NCBI GenBank assembly: GCA_018873245.2
Contig: JAEMBT020000005.1
Location: 1,438,001-1,502,000 of the forward strand
Source of the DNA: Archegozetes longisetosus
Taxonomy: Eukaryota; Arthropoda; Arachnida; Sarcoptiformes; Trhypochthoniidae
Direction of reading: 5' to 3'
DNA: 64,000 bases
Shown here: positions 47,301 through 60,341 of the stretch, piece by piece
Layout: the number at the start of each line of letters is the position of its first letter
How positions within the stretch are numbered: position 1 is the stretch's first letter
Translations under genes and position numbers: made by a program
The notes under the pieces: model-generated
What the model was told of the DNA's origin: nothing
The model's database searches: none
What the model saw: the letters and a program-made list of their open reading frames with translations, nothing else

Positions 47301-48841
47301 TCTTGAATTATTTTGAGGATTATTATGGATAGATATTGACTAGTGATAGATTTAAGACATTAATTAAGATAATAATAATAATTTTGAAAATATACCAACC
47401 TTAATTTTGGGATACAGTAACTCTAATTGCTTTTGTAAATTCGGTTGCAATCCATTCGATGGCGAAAATATATAGTCAAATATTGCAAAGAATTGCTGCA
47501 CACCGAGAACATCATTGGACAGTTTTGAATTAGCGTGTAATCTAATAAATATATTCAAGTATTAAATTAGTTTTCTTAAGCTCATTTTGGATGTCATTGA
47601 AAACGAAGGATTTTGTCGACTTACTCCAGAAGAATCCTCAAAGAATCGATGACAAACTTTGAATAAGCTTTCAGTCTGATGACAGGAAACATAAGATCTA
47701 ACCAAATATTGATTCCAGATTTTAGATCACGTTTACCCGACTGAGAGGCCACCCATAGAATTGACAAACACATTGGTTGTCGATTTTGATAAGAGTTTCG
47801 ATGTTGTATGAATTTCTGGATATTTTTCAGAGTAAACTCTGGATATTCAAAACCAATGCACTGAAGCATTATGCGAAAGCCCATCGTTGGACCATTGATT
47901 TTAATCATATTTTCTAGTAGTTGTTCCTGAATTAGTTGAAGTATTGGTTCAGGACATTGACGGATGTTACGAATGATAAAATCGCGAACATTCGATGGAA
48001 GAGCAGATGAGGGATAATCTAAATTGAATTCTAATTAAGTGACTTTCGTTATTGTGAATATATTCACGAATTTACCGATTGGCTTATCTGAAAATAACAC
48101 ATCTTCAGGTTCAGTCGAATTAAGGTTTCCGTTGAGGTAGTACGCGATATCTTTGAGCCAGATTAAAGGCATATCTGGAAATTTGACTTTAGTTTCTTCC
48201 ATCACTTTCTCGAAGTCAGAAACTTTGAGCTATAATCAAAATTAAGCTTATTAAAAAACCTAATCTTTGGTAACTTTAAAAATAAGCATATTAAATGAGT
48301 ACTAGTTTTACGATAAGTCAATCAAAACTTTTAGTCTTTAATTGACTGCAAAAACCAAATTAAGGTTTGATTAATAATTGAATATAAACTTAAAACAGAC
48401 CTCTTTAGCCATAGACTCGAAATCCCGCGGTTTAGTAGGCTTCGGCGATTCATTAGGCGAAACGGTTTTCTTCTTCTTAGGTTTGGCTGATTTTCGGTCA
48501 TTTGCGTTGTCTTCTTTACTTTGATCGGTGACTGATTTACTAGCCTTCTGTTTGTCTTCTTTACGCTTTTCGAGTTCAAGAAAAGCACCGAAAGTAGTTT
48601 CACTCGATTTGATATGACCTAAAATGCAATTGATAATTGAATCAAATAATTAAGTGAACGACTGGAAGCCTAAATATCTGAATGACGTGTCATATGATAC
48701 TCATATTTTAAGCATTAATTGAAACATACCTTCGTTTTCTATTTGATTCAAAGGCTCGTTTGGTTTCTTCTTCTCAGTTTTGTTAGTGACCTTTCCTTTT
48801 TTTGACTTTTTACCCACATATTCCCAACCATTTGATGCCAT
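44311..48841 (-). CDS. TMEM214: TMEM214, ER membrane protein
   Basis: Twelve exons on the minus strand (48841-48730, 48618-48401, 48229-48076, 48018-47625, 47541-47400, 47339-47151, 47075-46905, 45212-45095, 45034-44938, 44861-44693, 44635-44493, 44431-44311) total 2028 nt and give 675 residues; human TMEM214 has 689. In vertebrates it anchors procaspase-4 at the ER during ER-stress apoptosis. Signs: start MASNGWEYVGKKSKKG with a lysine-rich linker, PLIWLKDIAYYLN, GFRIMLQCIG, KCLTIMWALGQAG-like MCLSILWVASQSGKRDLKSG, LDLMFPVIRLKAYS, LTHDSQCFSVWRSLY, then a membrane helix TTLVVSTIILIALLAYD and a hydrophobic tail ending KTLIY. Intron 8 is a 60-nt in-frame GT-AG intron that could also be read through. 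The exon 10 acceptor was chosen as aattaag at 44863-44862 because the nearer cag gives an early stop. Confidence 0.9.
45213..46904 (-). other. TMEM214 intron 7 (1.7 kb)
   Basis: The longest TMEM214 intron. It holds a (CTAAC)n tract at 46814-46843 and otherwise plain AT-rich sequence. Confidence 0.8.
46814..46843. repeat. Interstitial telomere-type repeat (CTAAC)n / (GTTAG)n
   Basis: Six CTAAC units, the fifth CTAAT, stand in tandem. The reverse strand is (TTAGG)n-type, the canonical arthropod telomere repeat. Confidence 0.85.
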
Positions 48842-49271
48842 TGTTGTGATTGAAAGTAAGTTTTAAAGAGTTATTTGCAAATTAACTGACGCTACAACAA
48901 GTCAACGCAATTGTGTTAATGAACCGGTAATTCATCACTATATCTATTATTGTTGACAAAAGAATGCGCTATAATTCAATAATACAGCAAACACTCAATA
49001 TTATTATCATTTTGTTTATTATTATTGTTTTCAGTTTTTTATTGTTTACAATTTCAATGAAACTTTGAAAGTATTTTAAAATATCTTAAAAATATACTTA
49101 AAAAGTTTGAGTGAGTTGAACGAATTGATTGAAAGGAGATCATAACTATTGTATGTTATACTGAACCCATGCTGTATTTTCACACACTTCACTAGAGAGT
49201 AAACATTTTCAAACGTTCGGCAAAAATCAAAACAAAAGTTGAACATAAATAGAAATATAAAATAAACTAAA
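48842..49271. promoter_or_regulatory. Bidirectional promoter, TMEM214 and PPIE
   Basis: These 430 nt separate the divergent start codons. AT-rich with no obvious TATA; promoter role follows from orientation. Confidence 0.55.
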
Positions 49272-50717
49272 ATGAGTACAAACAAACGTGTATTATATTG
49301 CGGTGGACTATCAGAAGAAGTAGACGAGAAGATAATTCACGCGGCATTCGTGCCATTCGGAGATATAATTGATGTGAATCTTCCGATCGATTTTGCGACA
49401 CAGAAGCATCGAGGATTTGCTTTCATTGAGTTCGAGAACGCCGAAGATGCGAGCAATGCCATCGACAACATGAATGACGCCGAAATATTTGGCAAAACTA
49501 TAAGGGTCAATACTGCCAAACCCATCAAACTGAAAGAAGGGTCCGCTCGACCCGTTTGGTCAGAGGATGCGTGGCTTCAGAAACATGCGGGACAGACACT
49601 CACCAACGATAAAGATAAAGATCAGAGTGAAAAAGATGACAAAAATACTGATGAAACTAAAAATGATAGCGAAGAAAGAGGTGTCAAAAGAGAGTCTGAA
49701 GTCAGTAATGAAGACGAAGAACCGGAAACCAAAAAACTTCGATCTAATCCACAAGTTTTTCTTGATATGAGAATTGACGGCCAGTTTGTCGGAAGAATAA
49801 GAATAATGCTTCGCAAAGATGTAGCTCCACTGACGTGTGAAAATTTCCGCTGTCTTTGCACTCATGAAAAGGGTTTTGGTTTTAAAGGAAGTTCTTTTCA
49901 TAGGATTATTCCTAACTTTATGGTAAGAAATGCAAAACTTTATTAAAGTCTAATTCATTGATTCATTTTTGTTGAGAAAAAATCGCTACTCGTTTATTGT
50001 TTCGAATTTGATTGAGTTTTATGAGACATGCATAAACTAATTATCTATTCCTCTTTGAGATATTTTGCTACCTTTGATGTAAAGCTAGAAGTTTCTCGAT
50101 TTATAAACAAAAAGTTGATTTTCTCTTATTGTCAAGTTTGAGTTGAAACATTTGATTAGTGCTATGGTTCATCTCGTAGAGCTAACCCATAAATGCACAG
50201 ATATTAAACAAAGCCTTTGATCACTTAATCTAGTTTGATTTTTGTTTATCAGTAATAATTTTAAAATGTAAGGTTGTCAGGATGAGATGAAACAATTGAA
50301 CGCTAGTTGTGTGAGGCGTCGTACATCAGTTTTACTCACATATTTGAGGTCATTAAGCATTATACTAAAGTGAAATTGAACCATATTATTGTTAAATTTC
50401 AGATCCAGGGTGGAGACTTCACTAACAATGATGGAACTGGTGGCAGATCTATATATGGCAGAAAGTTTGATGACGAAAACTTTGCACTAAAACACAATGT
50501 TGCGGGTGTTGTATCGATGGCTAATTCGGGACCTAATAGTAATGGATCTCAATTTTTCATAACAACAGCTAGAACTGAATGGCTCGACAATAAACACGTT
50601 GTATTTGGACAAGTTGTACAAGGAATGGAAGTAGTTAAGCGAATAGAACAGTGCGGGACTAAAAATGGAAAACCTACTAAAAAAGTTATAATAAGTAACT
50701 GCGGAGAACTTGTTTGA
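49272..50717 (+). CDS. PPIE: Nuclear cyclophilin E (RRM plus PPIase)
   Basis: Two exons (49272-49922 and 50403-50717) join in phase 0 and give 321 residues; human PPIE has 301. The protein is a spliceosome-associated prolyl isomerase with an RNA-recognition motif. Residues about 6-84 form the RRM: RNP2 VLYCGGL and RNP1 [10 protein letters not shown] Lys/Asp/Glu-rich linker (about 112-155), longer than in vertebrates, follows, ending [13 protein letters not shown]. The cyclophilin domain (about 156-321) keeps the catalytic Arg in SFHRIIP, the QGGDFT loop, SNGSQFFIT, the cyclosporin-binding Trp in [12 protein letters not shown], and ends [10 protein letters not shown]. Introns: one of 480 nt. 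AATAAA at 50797-50802 and again at 50805-50810 lie about 80-90 nt after the stop, right up against the stop codon of eIF3e on the other strand. Confidence 0.96.
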
Positions 50718-50733
50718 ACGTATCGCACATCAA

Positions 50734-50739
50734 TTTATT
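50734..50739 (-). terminator. Polyadenylation signal AATAAA (minus), eIF3e
   Basis: TTTATT on the plus strand, 79 nt past the eIF3e stop and 17 nt beyond the PPIE stop codon, so the eIF3e 3' end would reach into PPIE. Confidence 0.6.
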
Positions 50740-50796
50740 AGTACATAATTTTGCATTCATTGACATATAATTCTTTATCATCTTGTTATTCTTAAA

Positions 50797-50802
50797 AATA
50801 AA
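50797..50802 (+). terminator. Polyadenylation signal AATAAA, PPIE
   Basis: It lies 80 nt after the PPIE stop and 16 nt before the eIF3e stop, so cleavage is expected inside the eIF3e coding exon region. A second hexamer lies at 50805-50810. Confidence 0.65.
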
Positions 50803-50817
50803 ATAATAAAATTATGT

Positions 50818-52632
50818 TCAAATGAATCGATCGCCCTCTTTATGAAGTTTCTTCTCAATATTAACCGCTAATACTTGAGTTCTTATAGCCATTGCCTTAG
50901 TCTTTTCGATCAATTGCTGATATTGAGAAACCGCTTGAGTTCCCATAACTACATGACCGAACTTGGAATCTATTTTCGCGTCCAATTGTGCATTACGTAT
51001 CAGATTAACGATCCATCGCTCGGCATCTTCTGGACTCATGTTCAGCTTATCGGCGAGCATACTGTCAATTGAAACAAATTATTAGCATTTAAAATATTAA
51101 ACATTTAACAAATGTATAATTACTTAATCGAAATGCATTCATGAATCTGACAGAAAGTTTCAAAAATGAATAGACGAGCGTTTTCTATGAAGTCATCCAA
51201 GCAGGCAACCAAAAAGAAGTCGTTATCCAAAACGGTGGCACATTCTCTAAGCTTTTGCTGGGCGCCGTCAAAATCGAAGTTAACATAAAGACATTCAACA
51301 AATTCAGTAATTGGATCACGATACGTATAAGACTCTTGTTGTATAACTTTAACCAAATCTTTCATATACTGTCTTCTCTGCCGATGAGTTATAACAGCAG
51401 TTGTTAGATAGCGAAGAATATGCGGACACATAGTTTGTATAGCATTGAGATATGGCTGTTGTTTTTGATACGGCCCCTTCTTCTCAAGAAACATCTCAAT
51501 CAACAATTCTCTTCCTTGCGGATGATTGAAGAATACAAAAAGACTCCAATGGATAAGCCATGTTCGCTGTTGTAATGCCTGCAGCGATGAACTGAAATTG
51601 GTGTTATCGATGTATTCTTTAAGCCGATTCAGATCTTCGAGGGCAGTCTCCCATTGTTGCATCAATATCTCAGACGCTAATTTGCCCCATAAGCCATTCA
51701 AATAGTTTTTATCGTTTGGAGATATCAATAAACGATGTGATGATAGATATTGTGCAGCGCCTGAATAGTTACCGCATTCGTATTGGAATTTTGCGAAGTT
51801 GTATAAATAATTCAACATTTCTGGCTTAAACTATTTTTGGAAACAAAAATATACATTCAATTTTCAATATTTCAATATTTCAATGAAACCAATCAATTTC
51901 TCATTAATATTTCAATTTAAAAATCATTCCTAGCTAAAATGTTAATATTTTCTAGACTTCAAGTTACAATCAAATATCAAGTTTTAACTGGATTAAAACT
52001 AACAAAAAAAATAACTCAAGAAATAGAGCCAAAGATGTGCTTAAAACAGTTTTTATCTATTAATTGGTCAAGTATTGAATGATATCTCACGTCATGTTTA
52101 GTTTGAAGCATTTCGAGCAGTTGTCGACTATCTCTTGATTTCTCAATTTCACCGCTCACTTCTGGTTTAAGAATGATTTCGAGAACCGGTTCGGTGACAG
52201 TCTGCAATTGACGCAATTGTGCGACAACTTCTTGTCGTTTATCATAAAGAGATTGGGGCGGTTTATCATTCGTGTATAATCGCTGGTAGACATCGATGGC
52301 AAAGTCAACCATATTTGTGTTGCTTAACAGCTCCAATTTTCCCAAAAGCAGTTCTTTCTCATCATATATCTGTCCATTAATAATAACAATTAGTTAATTA
52401 ATTGATAACAAAATGGTAGACATTGTGACAAAGAGGTCATGAGAGACACGTGGCTTTCATGTCATCACTATTTTTACTGATTTAATGAAATTACATCAAA
52501 ATATACTGATTCAATTGAATTAATTCATAATTAAAGACTCACTCCTTTGACTGATAGAAATTCCAATAAAGGAAAGACTAAATGTCTGTCCAAATATCGT
52601 CCTAAACGTGTAGTTAAGTCCCATTCAGCCAT
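50818..52632 (-). CDS. EIF3E: Translation initiation factor eIF3 subunit e (INT6)
   Basis: Four exons on the minus strand (52632-52543, 52369-52091, 51830-51124, 51061-50818) total 1320 nt and give 439 residues; human eIF3e has 445. It is a PCI-domain subunit of the eIF3 complex, which recruits mRNA to the 40S ribosome. Blocks: start [110 protein letters not shown], and the PCI/winged-helix end [20 protein letters not shown]. The extreme C-terminus is about 10 residues shorter than in vertebrates, and a small insertion ([10 protein letters not shown]) precedes PYLNAIQ. Introns are 62, 260 and 173 nt. Confidence 0.97.
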
Positions 52633-55600
52633 TTTTCAAATTGAATTATTGCCTAATGTTTGACTAAAGAGAGACCGACGTGCACTGCGCTCAAACTGGT
52701 TAGCCTTCACTGCATTGCACTAACTCACGCTCTCAAATAGTCTAGTTTTATAATTGTATCGAGGTAAATGAAGCTTTCAGATCTAGTCAATTTTTGGTAA
52801 AAGTTGTGTCGATTATTTAATTGAAACAACTCTAGAAATTTCGTTAATTTGGAAGCCACTTAGAAGACTAGTATTCTGTTTTTCCTATAATTTCCACACT
52901 TTCTATTGTCTTAAACTTTATTTAAACTACTAATCGAATTGGCTTAAAAGTTGTTAATACTTTGAATAGCATTTAAATATAAATTCTTATTGCTTTTCTT
53001 CAATTTTTTTTCTATATATTCCTATTCAATTCGCTTAATTCCGACTTAATTTGTGAGTTTTAGAGTTTGTGAAGTTTTATTTACCAAAATATATAAATTT
53101 GATTTAGCTTTTGAAATAAAGATTTTAAATTTGAGATTTTATCTGAATTGTCATCTATTAAATTGACATTTTTGTGGATCGATCAGTTGAAATGACTAAG
53201 ATAATACGATCAACTTAAAATATCAATACATTTACTATTAAATTCTAAATTTGTGTCGCTCTCACCTTAAATATACACTTTAGTGTACAATTCTCTCAGA
53301 TAATATCGATAATGTACAAAATATGTACTTTGACGCATAGCAGACAAAATCTTTATAAAAGCATTACGAAACATCTATCACTTATTCAGTCAATAATGTC
53401 TAATCAGTTTAGATAAATTTACCAATTTTGGGTCATTTCACATGTTCAATTTGACTTTGGGATATAGGCAAAAAGTTTAACATTAGAACCTTCGTAATGA
53501 AATTTTACTCAACAAATTGCAACATAATAGAAGTAGAAATATCGAGTTAATTTTAAAATTTGTTTTCAAACAATTTATATTATGTTTGATGAAAACGTGC
53601 GAGTTGAACTAATAATTTGTGGCATGTTCAAAATCACTATCTATCGAACTTATTGATAGGAAAGTTCTAACTGTTTAATTAGATATTAAGTCAAATTTAT
53701 AAAAAATAATACCCTAACCATAAGAATACATACTCTAATTTACTGCTTCATTTTCATAAAGGAATAATATAGTTGCTTTAATTAATCGAATGTATTGCAC
53801 AAAATATATACCTCAAAAAGTACACAACTTTTCTGTTTAGTCGTGTATACTGAGTCGGACTATAATGAACGCATTTAATTGAACTTAGTTTATTTAAGAG
53901 TATCGTTGGTGCACTTATTTTATCTTTGACCTTTCGTCGTTTACTGGACCCCCAAGTTAAAATCCTGTAGCTGCTCATCAGTTGTGTCTTTAACCGACAG
54001 AATAATTTGATAACAATCTAAACAAAATGTGTAATAAGACCTCAAAAGTGTAAAGGAACATAACACCATTTCCTTCAATTCTCACTTATCTACCATCTGA
54101 ATTCAGACAAATTTAGATTAGTTGAGAAAGTTTAGCCACTGATAAGCCGTATTGTTTGGGGCTGAAATACGTTTGGTATTTTGTAAATTGTGCTCTTAAT
54201 CTGCATTATGTAATCAAGAATTATTTTGACACTTTTGAGTGGTTTTCAATGGCAAAATGATTTAATGTAGAGCTCAATAAATTTTCACATTCTATTCCAT
54301 GTTACTTTAGATAATATTAAGAATAATATTACTTTAAATAATCAGGTTTATTTTAGTTGGCAACCAAGAGATTCACATTCAAATGAATCATGCATGGATA
54401 GGACAGACTATCTTAAAACAGGTTGCTTCAGATCTATAGAATATAACTCAGAAAGTGCTTAATAAATCCTAAGTTTGGACAAATACGGAAATCACTAGTC
54501 TGTAAACTTGTCATTACAGTATTGAAAGTCTCATATTTACCATGTTTTGCATGTTGAGTCCTTAATTTTTTTACTAACCCTCTTACCTTGTTTACTTAAT
54601 TTAGTGACCATAAAAATTTGGTTGACAATCGAGAACTTAACAACCTACGATAGCAACAAGTAAAAGATCTTTGCTGCGTTAACATTATTGTGATGTGCAC
54701 CAATTTTTTCGCCTTCATTGCTGCATTGAAAATGGAATAAGTTTCTTAGTGTTGTCTATATCATGATCTGATGAAAAGCATCTCACGACACATCACTTCT
54801 AGTTGCTATTGTGGATTATTTAGTTCTTGAGTGTAAGCCTATAATTTATGGTTAAGAATTTCATGCACAAACATAAAAATCCTTGAATAAGGTTTCAAAG
54901 CTTGTTTATCTCATAAACTATGGTCTCATAAATTGCCATAAATTATTCTATATACAAATTAAATCTTTTATTTATGTAAAAAGACTCAACTTTGAATTAA
55001 TTTTGTCAAAATCACAACTAATAAGAAAGTGAAAGTTGAGATCTATTGAACAATAGATAACTATAATTCTGACTAAATACTCAAACATGTTAAATATTTG
55101 AGAGAACAACGAGCATTCACCCAAATTTTAAGCTTAAGAGTCATAACTTTGAAATGCAAATTGTTACTTCGCACTAATGAGATGTTAAGCAAATGAGTGC
55201 AATTAATTAGCGAAAACATTTGATCGAATACTTGAAAAGATTGAAAGAAAAAATGTGCCAATTAATCAAGATTAAGAGCTCAATCTAGACATAAAATAAC
55301 CAAACAAGTTATTTAATTAAGTCTCCAGTGCAATAATTAGTATTGTAATATGATTTTCGGAAGTATAAAAATAACTTATCGAGAGTTAGTTTGTTTTAGA
55401 TCTGAGATAATAAATATTGGCAATATGGATAAGGCAACAAACATGAATTGTAAATAAATGACTGATTTCAGTAGTGGTACAAATAGAAACACTGTGTATT
55501 CATAGCTTAATTAAGTGGGTTCTTTCAATTTCTAGACGTATAGTCAGGTATTTACTGAACTAAAAATTTTCCTTATATTACTTTGGAAATGTGCAAAAGT

Positions 55601-57165
55601 AATCGCTATATCGTTATATATTTATGAACTCTATCTATATTATAATCTAACTGAAGAACAAAACTCATTTAAATTGCCTTCAGATAACTTCTCTCTAGGA
55701 AACCTTGAATTGAATACATCCTTGAAATCGATTTATTCTTGAGTAGAAACACATTTTAGTCAAGTATAATGATTCAAACTTGAATTGATAGGATGTATAA
55801 GTGGCTAAAAATATAAGACGAAATAGAAAATTATACTTTTTATTTCAAATCTGCATATGTTTGAGAAATCAAATCGCTATATAATTTGACAAGTGTTAAG
55901 ACTTGCATCAATTTAAAAACTTGTTTCATTTAATTACAATGGATTGAATGCAAAGGCAATACGCCTTTTTTCAAGAGTTTGAATCAATTGGTCTGCCATT
56001 TGAAACCAGTATTAGAATGTGATGCCGTTATTTTAATGATCAAGTTTACGGTCAAACTGAAAAGCAAGTATTCCAAGTCTGTTATTTGCAACTAATGTTT
56101 CAAGTGAGAAACACGTTCTGACATTTCAATAATATTGCATTCTTTTCAACTTTGCAAGAGTCAAATCTAATCAAAATTTACTTACGAGTTAGCTCTGAAA
56201 AACTTTTAATCAGTGACTGTTCTAAAAATAAGTTCAAATTCTGTTTAGTTTTCGTTTGATTTATTTATCGTTCGAGCGATAAACTGATTCGCGTTAAATA
56301 AACAGAAAGTCTTATCAATATTTGATGTGTAAAATCGGTTCAAATAAAATAATTAGTGAAAATAAGATAAAAGCTGGAGTTTGCAAGACTTGAGTCAAAT
56401 TATAAAGAAGTTGTGAATTAGTTTAGGACTATTGTGGTGTAGTATTGCCGCTCAGTAAGTGTTAACACTGGCAGTGCTCTCTCTGGCGGCCGTGAACTTT
56501 GTTTGAAAGTGTAACACAAATAATAATAGGGAAACTGCAGCGGAGAACAGCGTTTGTGAAGGGATAGCGAGAGAGTGAATGTCCCGATAATGACTCGACT
56601 CAGCGAATAGTATTGACTGTAGCCTAAAGTTGTGGACCTTTTATTTTGAGAGCCACTCCCTATCAATATAGCTTTGAATTAAATGAATGCCTTTTCATTT
56701 TAATATTAAATTACACCAACATTTCTTAAATTATACACATTCTTCCTCTATATCTACATTATTGTCATTGTTGTCAATATTATGATTACGTGAGAAGGCA
56801 TTTCATTTTGTAAGTTATTTCTTATTTCAATTGAATCTAATATTGATATGAAACACAACAATTTATTACATTCAATAGTGATGTCCAAATGGGAGTCGTT
56901 TCTAGTATTAAACCAGTTATCACTTCATAAGTAATAATAATAAAGTATTCAATATAATAAACTAACAGTAGATTTGACAAAACTGTGATAAACACTTCGA
57001 ATATAAGTATTATTCCAAAAACTATAAATCGATACGAAATAGAAGTTCGCGAAACAATTTATTGAGACTATTGAAGTAATTGATTGAAGTAACTGATTGA
57101 AGCGGTTCGTTCAAACGATTCAAACAATTGACGAGAAAAGCAATAAACAAGTGAAAGAAGAAAAA
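52633..57165. other. Intergenic region, eIF3e to tweety
   Basis: About 4.5 kb without a recognisable gene, tRNA or repeat. The right end should hold the 5' UTR and promoter of tweety, and possibly a noncoding first exon; a somewhat GC-richer patch lies near 56430-56600. The eIF3e promoter is at the left end. Confidence 0.5.
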
Positions 57166-58889
57166 ATGGATAAATACTTGAATTTTGAAAATATAGTAAT
57201 AATGGACTCGTTGTTCAACTCAACCATATACTACGACAACTACAACATCTCAATATTTGCTAATTGGTTCCACTCGATACCGCACATTGACATTCGTTTG
57301 CATTATCTGAAGAACACGACATTCAATCCGAATGATAATGAATACTTGGAATCGTTGGGAATATTGGTCGCGATTCCGGGCTTTTGGCTCATAATAACTC
57401 TTCTATTTTTCTTAATATTCTTTTTGTGTCGTTGTTGTGATGCAAACAATAAAAAGAAGCGAAAATTGACTTTTTGCAAATTATGTCTGTTTCTGTTTGC
57501 CATCACTTCTTGTCTGATAATTGGTTTGGGAATGTTCGGGAGTATTGTCAGTCATTTCGGTCTTCTAAAAGTACAAAATAGCACTCAAGACATGTCCGAA
57601 GTACTCCAAACCATCAAAAACGATACTTTCCTCATATCTGACTCGCTGCAGAATCGCATCGATCGAGATGTCGATGACTTGAAGCTCTTACTGGATGGCC
57701 CACTAGTCACTGATGTGTCCATCAGAACAACTTTAGCTCATAATCTATTTTTCGTTAAACGCAATCTAACCAAAGGTATCAGAAAAGTGGATGAAATCTA
57801 CACTAAAATGGAAAAACTTAACATCAATACAGTCCCGATGACCGCTAAGAAAATGGAGCAAATTCGATGGCCGGCCACTTTCGGGCTGTTGGGCTCACTT
57901 GCATTTGTCTGTCTTATACTCATTTGGGGAATATTGAGACACTCGCGATGTGTTTTGATCCTATTCTCAGTTCTGGGTCTGCTCTCACTAGTGGTCTGTT
58001 GGGTCATCACATCTGTCTACTTGGGAATAACTGTTGCCGGAAGTGATTTCTGTTTGGATCCCCAGCCCTTCATTAGTGAACAGTTTCATACTGTTATCGA
58101 CGCCAATGTCTTCAACTATTATGTAGAGTGTGATAAGTCGACACCAAATCCATTCCGTAAGCAAACAAGAGAAGCGTTGACTGCACTTGAATTCATTGGC
58201 AAATTGATTGGAGATGTCGACCGAATATGTATGAAGTCTTGTGATCTACGAGACGTCAGAAACTTCATTAATAGTATCAATACGAATATGAATTCGACAG
58301 AGAAGCTTCTGAAGTCAGTTCAAGCACTGTTGGATTGCGAGCGCATTCATGAGGACTACATAAAAGCGATGTCAGCCTCGTGTAAAGATATTCTGGAAGG
58401 TGTTGTCCTGATGTTGGCTTCGGCATCTGCTGCAGGTGTTTGCTTCACTATTTTGGTTCTTTGTGCGTCTCACACGTGGATCAATATTCGTAAAAAGCGA
58501 CCAACAATTGCAGACCAAACTGATGAAACTGATCCATTCCTTCCGCCCGCCTCATCCACTTCTACCACATCATCAGCTAATTCTAAAAGAATAAGGGACT
58601 CATATGGAAGTGGTTCCAGTGGAAGACCAAGGTATCAATTGCTTTAGCCATTTAATTGAATTTTGCAATTAAAATATTTGAATCAATGCACAGATTCAGT
58701 CACACTCCGCCACAAACCCCCCACTTTCCACCTCCAACTTCGACCCCTCCCGCAAATGGTCGTACAATGAACAGAGACGATCAGTTGGCTTTCTTAAGCC
58801 CTCCTCCAGCCTATGAACAACTCGGTCACAGTCAACACAGCCACCAAGCGATCGGTCATAACTATGTTGTGAGTTATCGCAAAAATTGA
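57166..58889 (+). CDS. TTYH2: Tweety-family membrane protein
   Basis: Two exons (57166-58631 and 58694-58889) join across a 62-nt intron and give 553 residues. Tweety proteins are five-span plasma-membrane glycoproteins described as large-conductance Cl- channels, though structures suggest a lipid-handling role. Signs: WFHSIPHIDIRLHYLKN near the N-terminus, a membrane helix after ESLGILVAIPGFW, a cysteine-rich inner segment (FFLCRCCD), the extracellular AGSDFCLDPQPFI motif typical of the family, LLDCERIHEDY, and a C-terminal exon rich in proline with the LSPPPAYEQ motif like the vertebrate SPPPTYSPS. The donor at 58632 joins PR to FSHTPP in frame. I use the ATG at 57166; an in-frame ATG at 57202 is an alternative. 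AATAAA occurs at 58901-58906 and 59981-59986. The paralogue label is only a nearest match. Confidence 0.9.
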
Positions 58890-60109
58890 TTGCAATTTGC
58901 AATAAATCCTCATACATATATTATTACCATTATTATAATTATTTTATTTAAAAGCACTTATTTGACGTTGAAGTAATTTTCTTGTCAACCAAATTATGTT
59001 TATTTCGATGATTGAATTGGAACAGATTTACGTTGTATTACTTAATGATTTGAAAGCTATTTTTTCTAATTAGTTTCCTTATGTTTTTGAACGCAACTAT
59101 TTTTTGCAATTACACGCATGTTTGGTTTAACATTGAATATGTTCGTCTTTATATTTGATAATCAGTATTTTGTATTTGTAGCGTATCGAATGTTTGTTTA
59201 GTTTTCTCTCTTATCTGTCTATAGGCTGATCCGGTTTTAATGATGCGGGCGACTCAGGCAACCAAATTCTAAAGCCAATTCAGTACTAATCTATCATTTC
59301 CATTTTCATTAACTCTTTTTTACTTTACACTACTTTACAACTAATTTCTTTGTGCCAACTTTTCCTTTTCTAAAGTTACGGTTTTCAAGAAACTTATGAT
59401 AATCAATTGCAGTTCATATATTTCTATCAATTACTTTTTCAATCAAATGTTCTGTCGTGAACCTACAAAAATCTTGACAAACTTTCCAGTTAATAGTTGA
59501 CTTGATTTTGATGCTCAAATCATTAATGAATACATTTGACCATTTGGCTACTTTTGAACTTTTTAAATAAGCAGAACACCTCTTGTATCATAGATTATCA
59601 GAAACCAAATTAGTTATTGTTAATTGATCTTTCCTTTAATTAGAATTTTCTCTGTTGTGACTTTTAATGTCCACGAGTTATTCAGGTTTTAGGATAAATA
59701 GAAATTTGAGATTAATATCTTAAAAACTTGCGTAAGGCTTATCATAGATTTCAGAAAATTTTGTAACTCAGCTTAACTCTAAAATAGCATTTCATAAAAA
59801 CTTTGTATCGTAATGACAAGTCTTATCTATGATTCCTGACAACGTTTTGACAGGACTGACAAAACCTACACAAAAATATCATTTAAATGATTTGTGTTAA
59901 CGAATTCGATCAAATGAAACAAACCGCAAAATATAAATATATTAAATGTACAGATATATAATATATTATAAGAGAGTCAAAATAAAATGTTTAGAATAAT
60001 TCATGTCACTTTCGAGTGTTTTAGCGGTTCGCTAAGTAATGGCAATCAATACCAGAAAGCTTATAAAATAATCATTTATTTACAAAATACTCATTAATAG
60101 TAATTATTA
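58890..60109. other. Tweety 3' UTR and convergent spacer
   Basis: About 1.2 kb without a gene. AATAAA at 58901-58906 is only 12 nt after the tweety stop, and another at 59981-59986 would give a 1.1-kb 3' UTR. Confidence 0.5.
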
Positions 60110-60341
60110 CTATAGACTTGGAAATGTTCCTCTATTCCAGAAGAGATTAAAACAATATTGTCTCTCAGGATCGGGTTCAAAGTGATCGTACTGATTATAA
60201 TACGGTTCGATCTTTCATCAACAGCTCGTTCAATTCGTTTTCATAAATGTCGAACAAATGTGTTTTTGTGAATCTATTTAAGTCAAAGTGCAGTCCAGTC
60301 AATATAAAGTCAGGGAAAACAGTTTTGTGATGTCGTTTTTT
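60110..60341 (-). pseudogene. Relic of a terminal coding exon with a frameshift
   Basis: On the minus strand an acceptor-like tttag is followed at 60341 by an open stretch reading HHKTVFPDFILTGLHFDLNR and HLFDIYENELNELLMKDR, about 50 codons. The frame then breaks near 60199, where a one- or two-base change leads into a second frame reading YYNQYDHFEPDPERQYCFN and NLFWNRGTFPSL to a stop at 60112-60110. An AATAAA on the minus strand follows near 60073. The composition looks coding in both parts, but no upstream exon can be attached, because LTA4H fills the upstream side on the same strand. I do not recognise the family; the LFDI-x-x-N-E-x-N-E-L part recalls sulfatase C-termini only weakly. Confidence 0.5.

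Noticed and set aside
49560-49901. Long frames antisense to PPIE exon 1
   Set aside because: They are shadows of the RRM/PPIase coding exon, which matches a well-known protein.
56418-56666. 82-codon minus-strand frame before tweety
   Set aside because: No motif, low-complexity pieces and no splice context; more likely the tweety promoter or 5' UTR.
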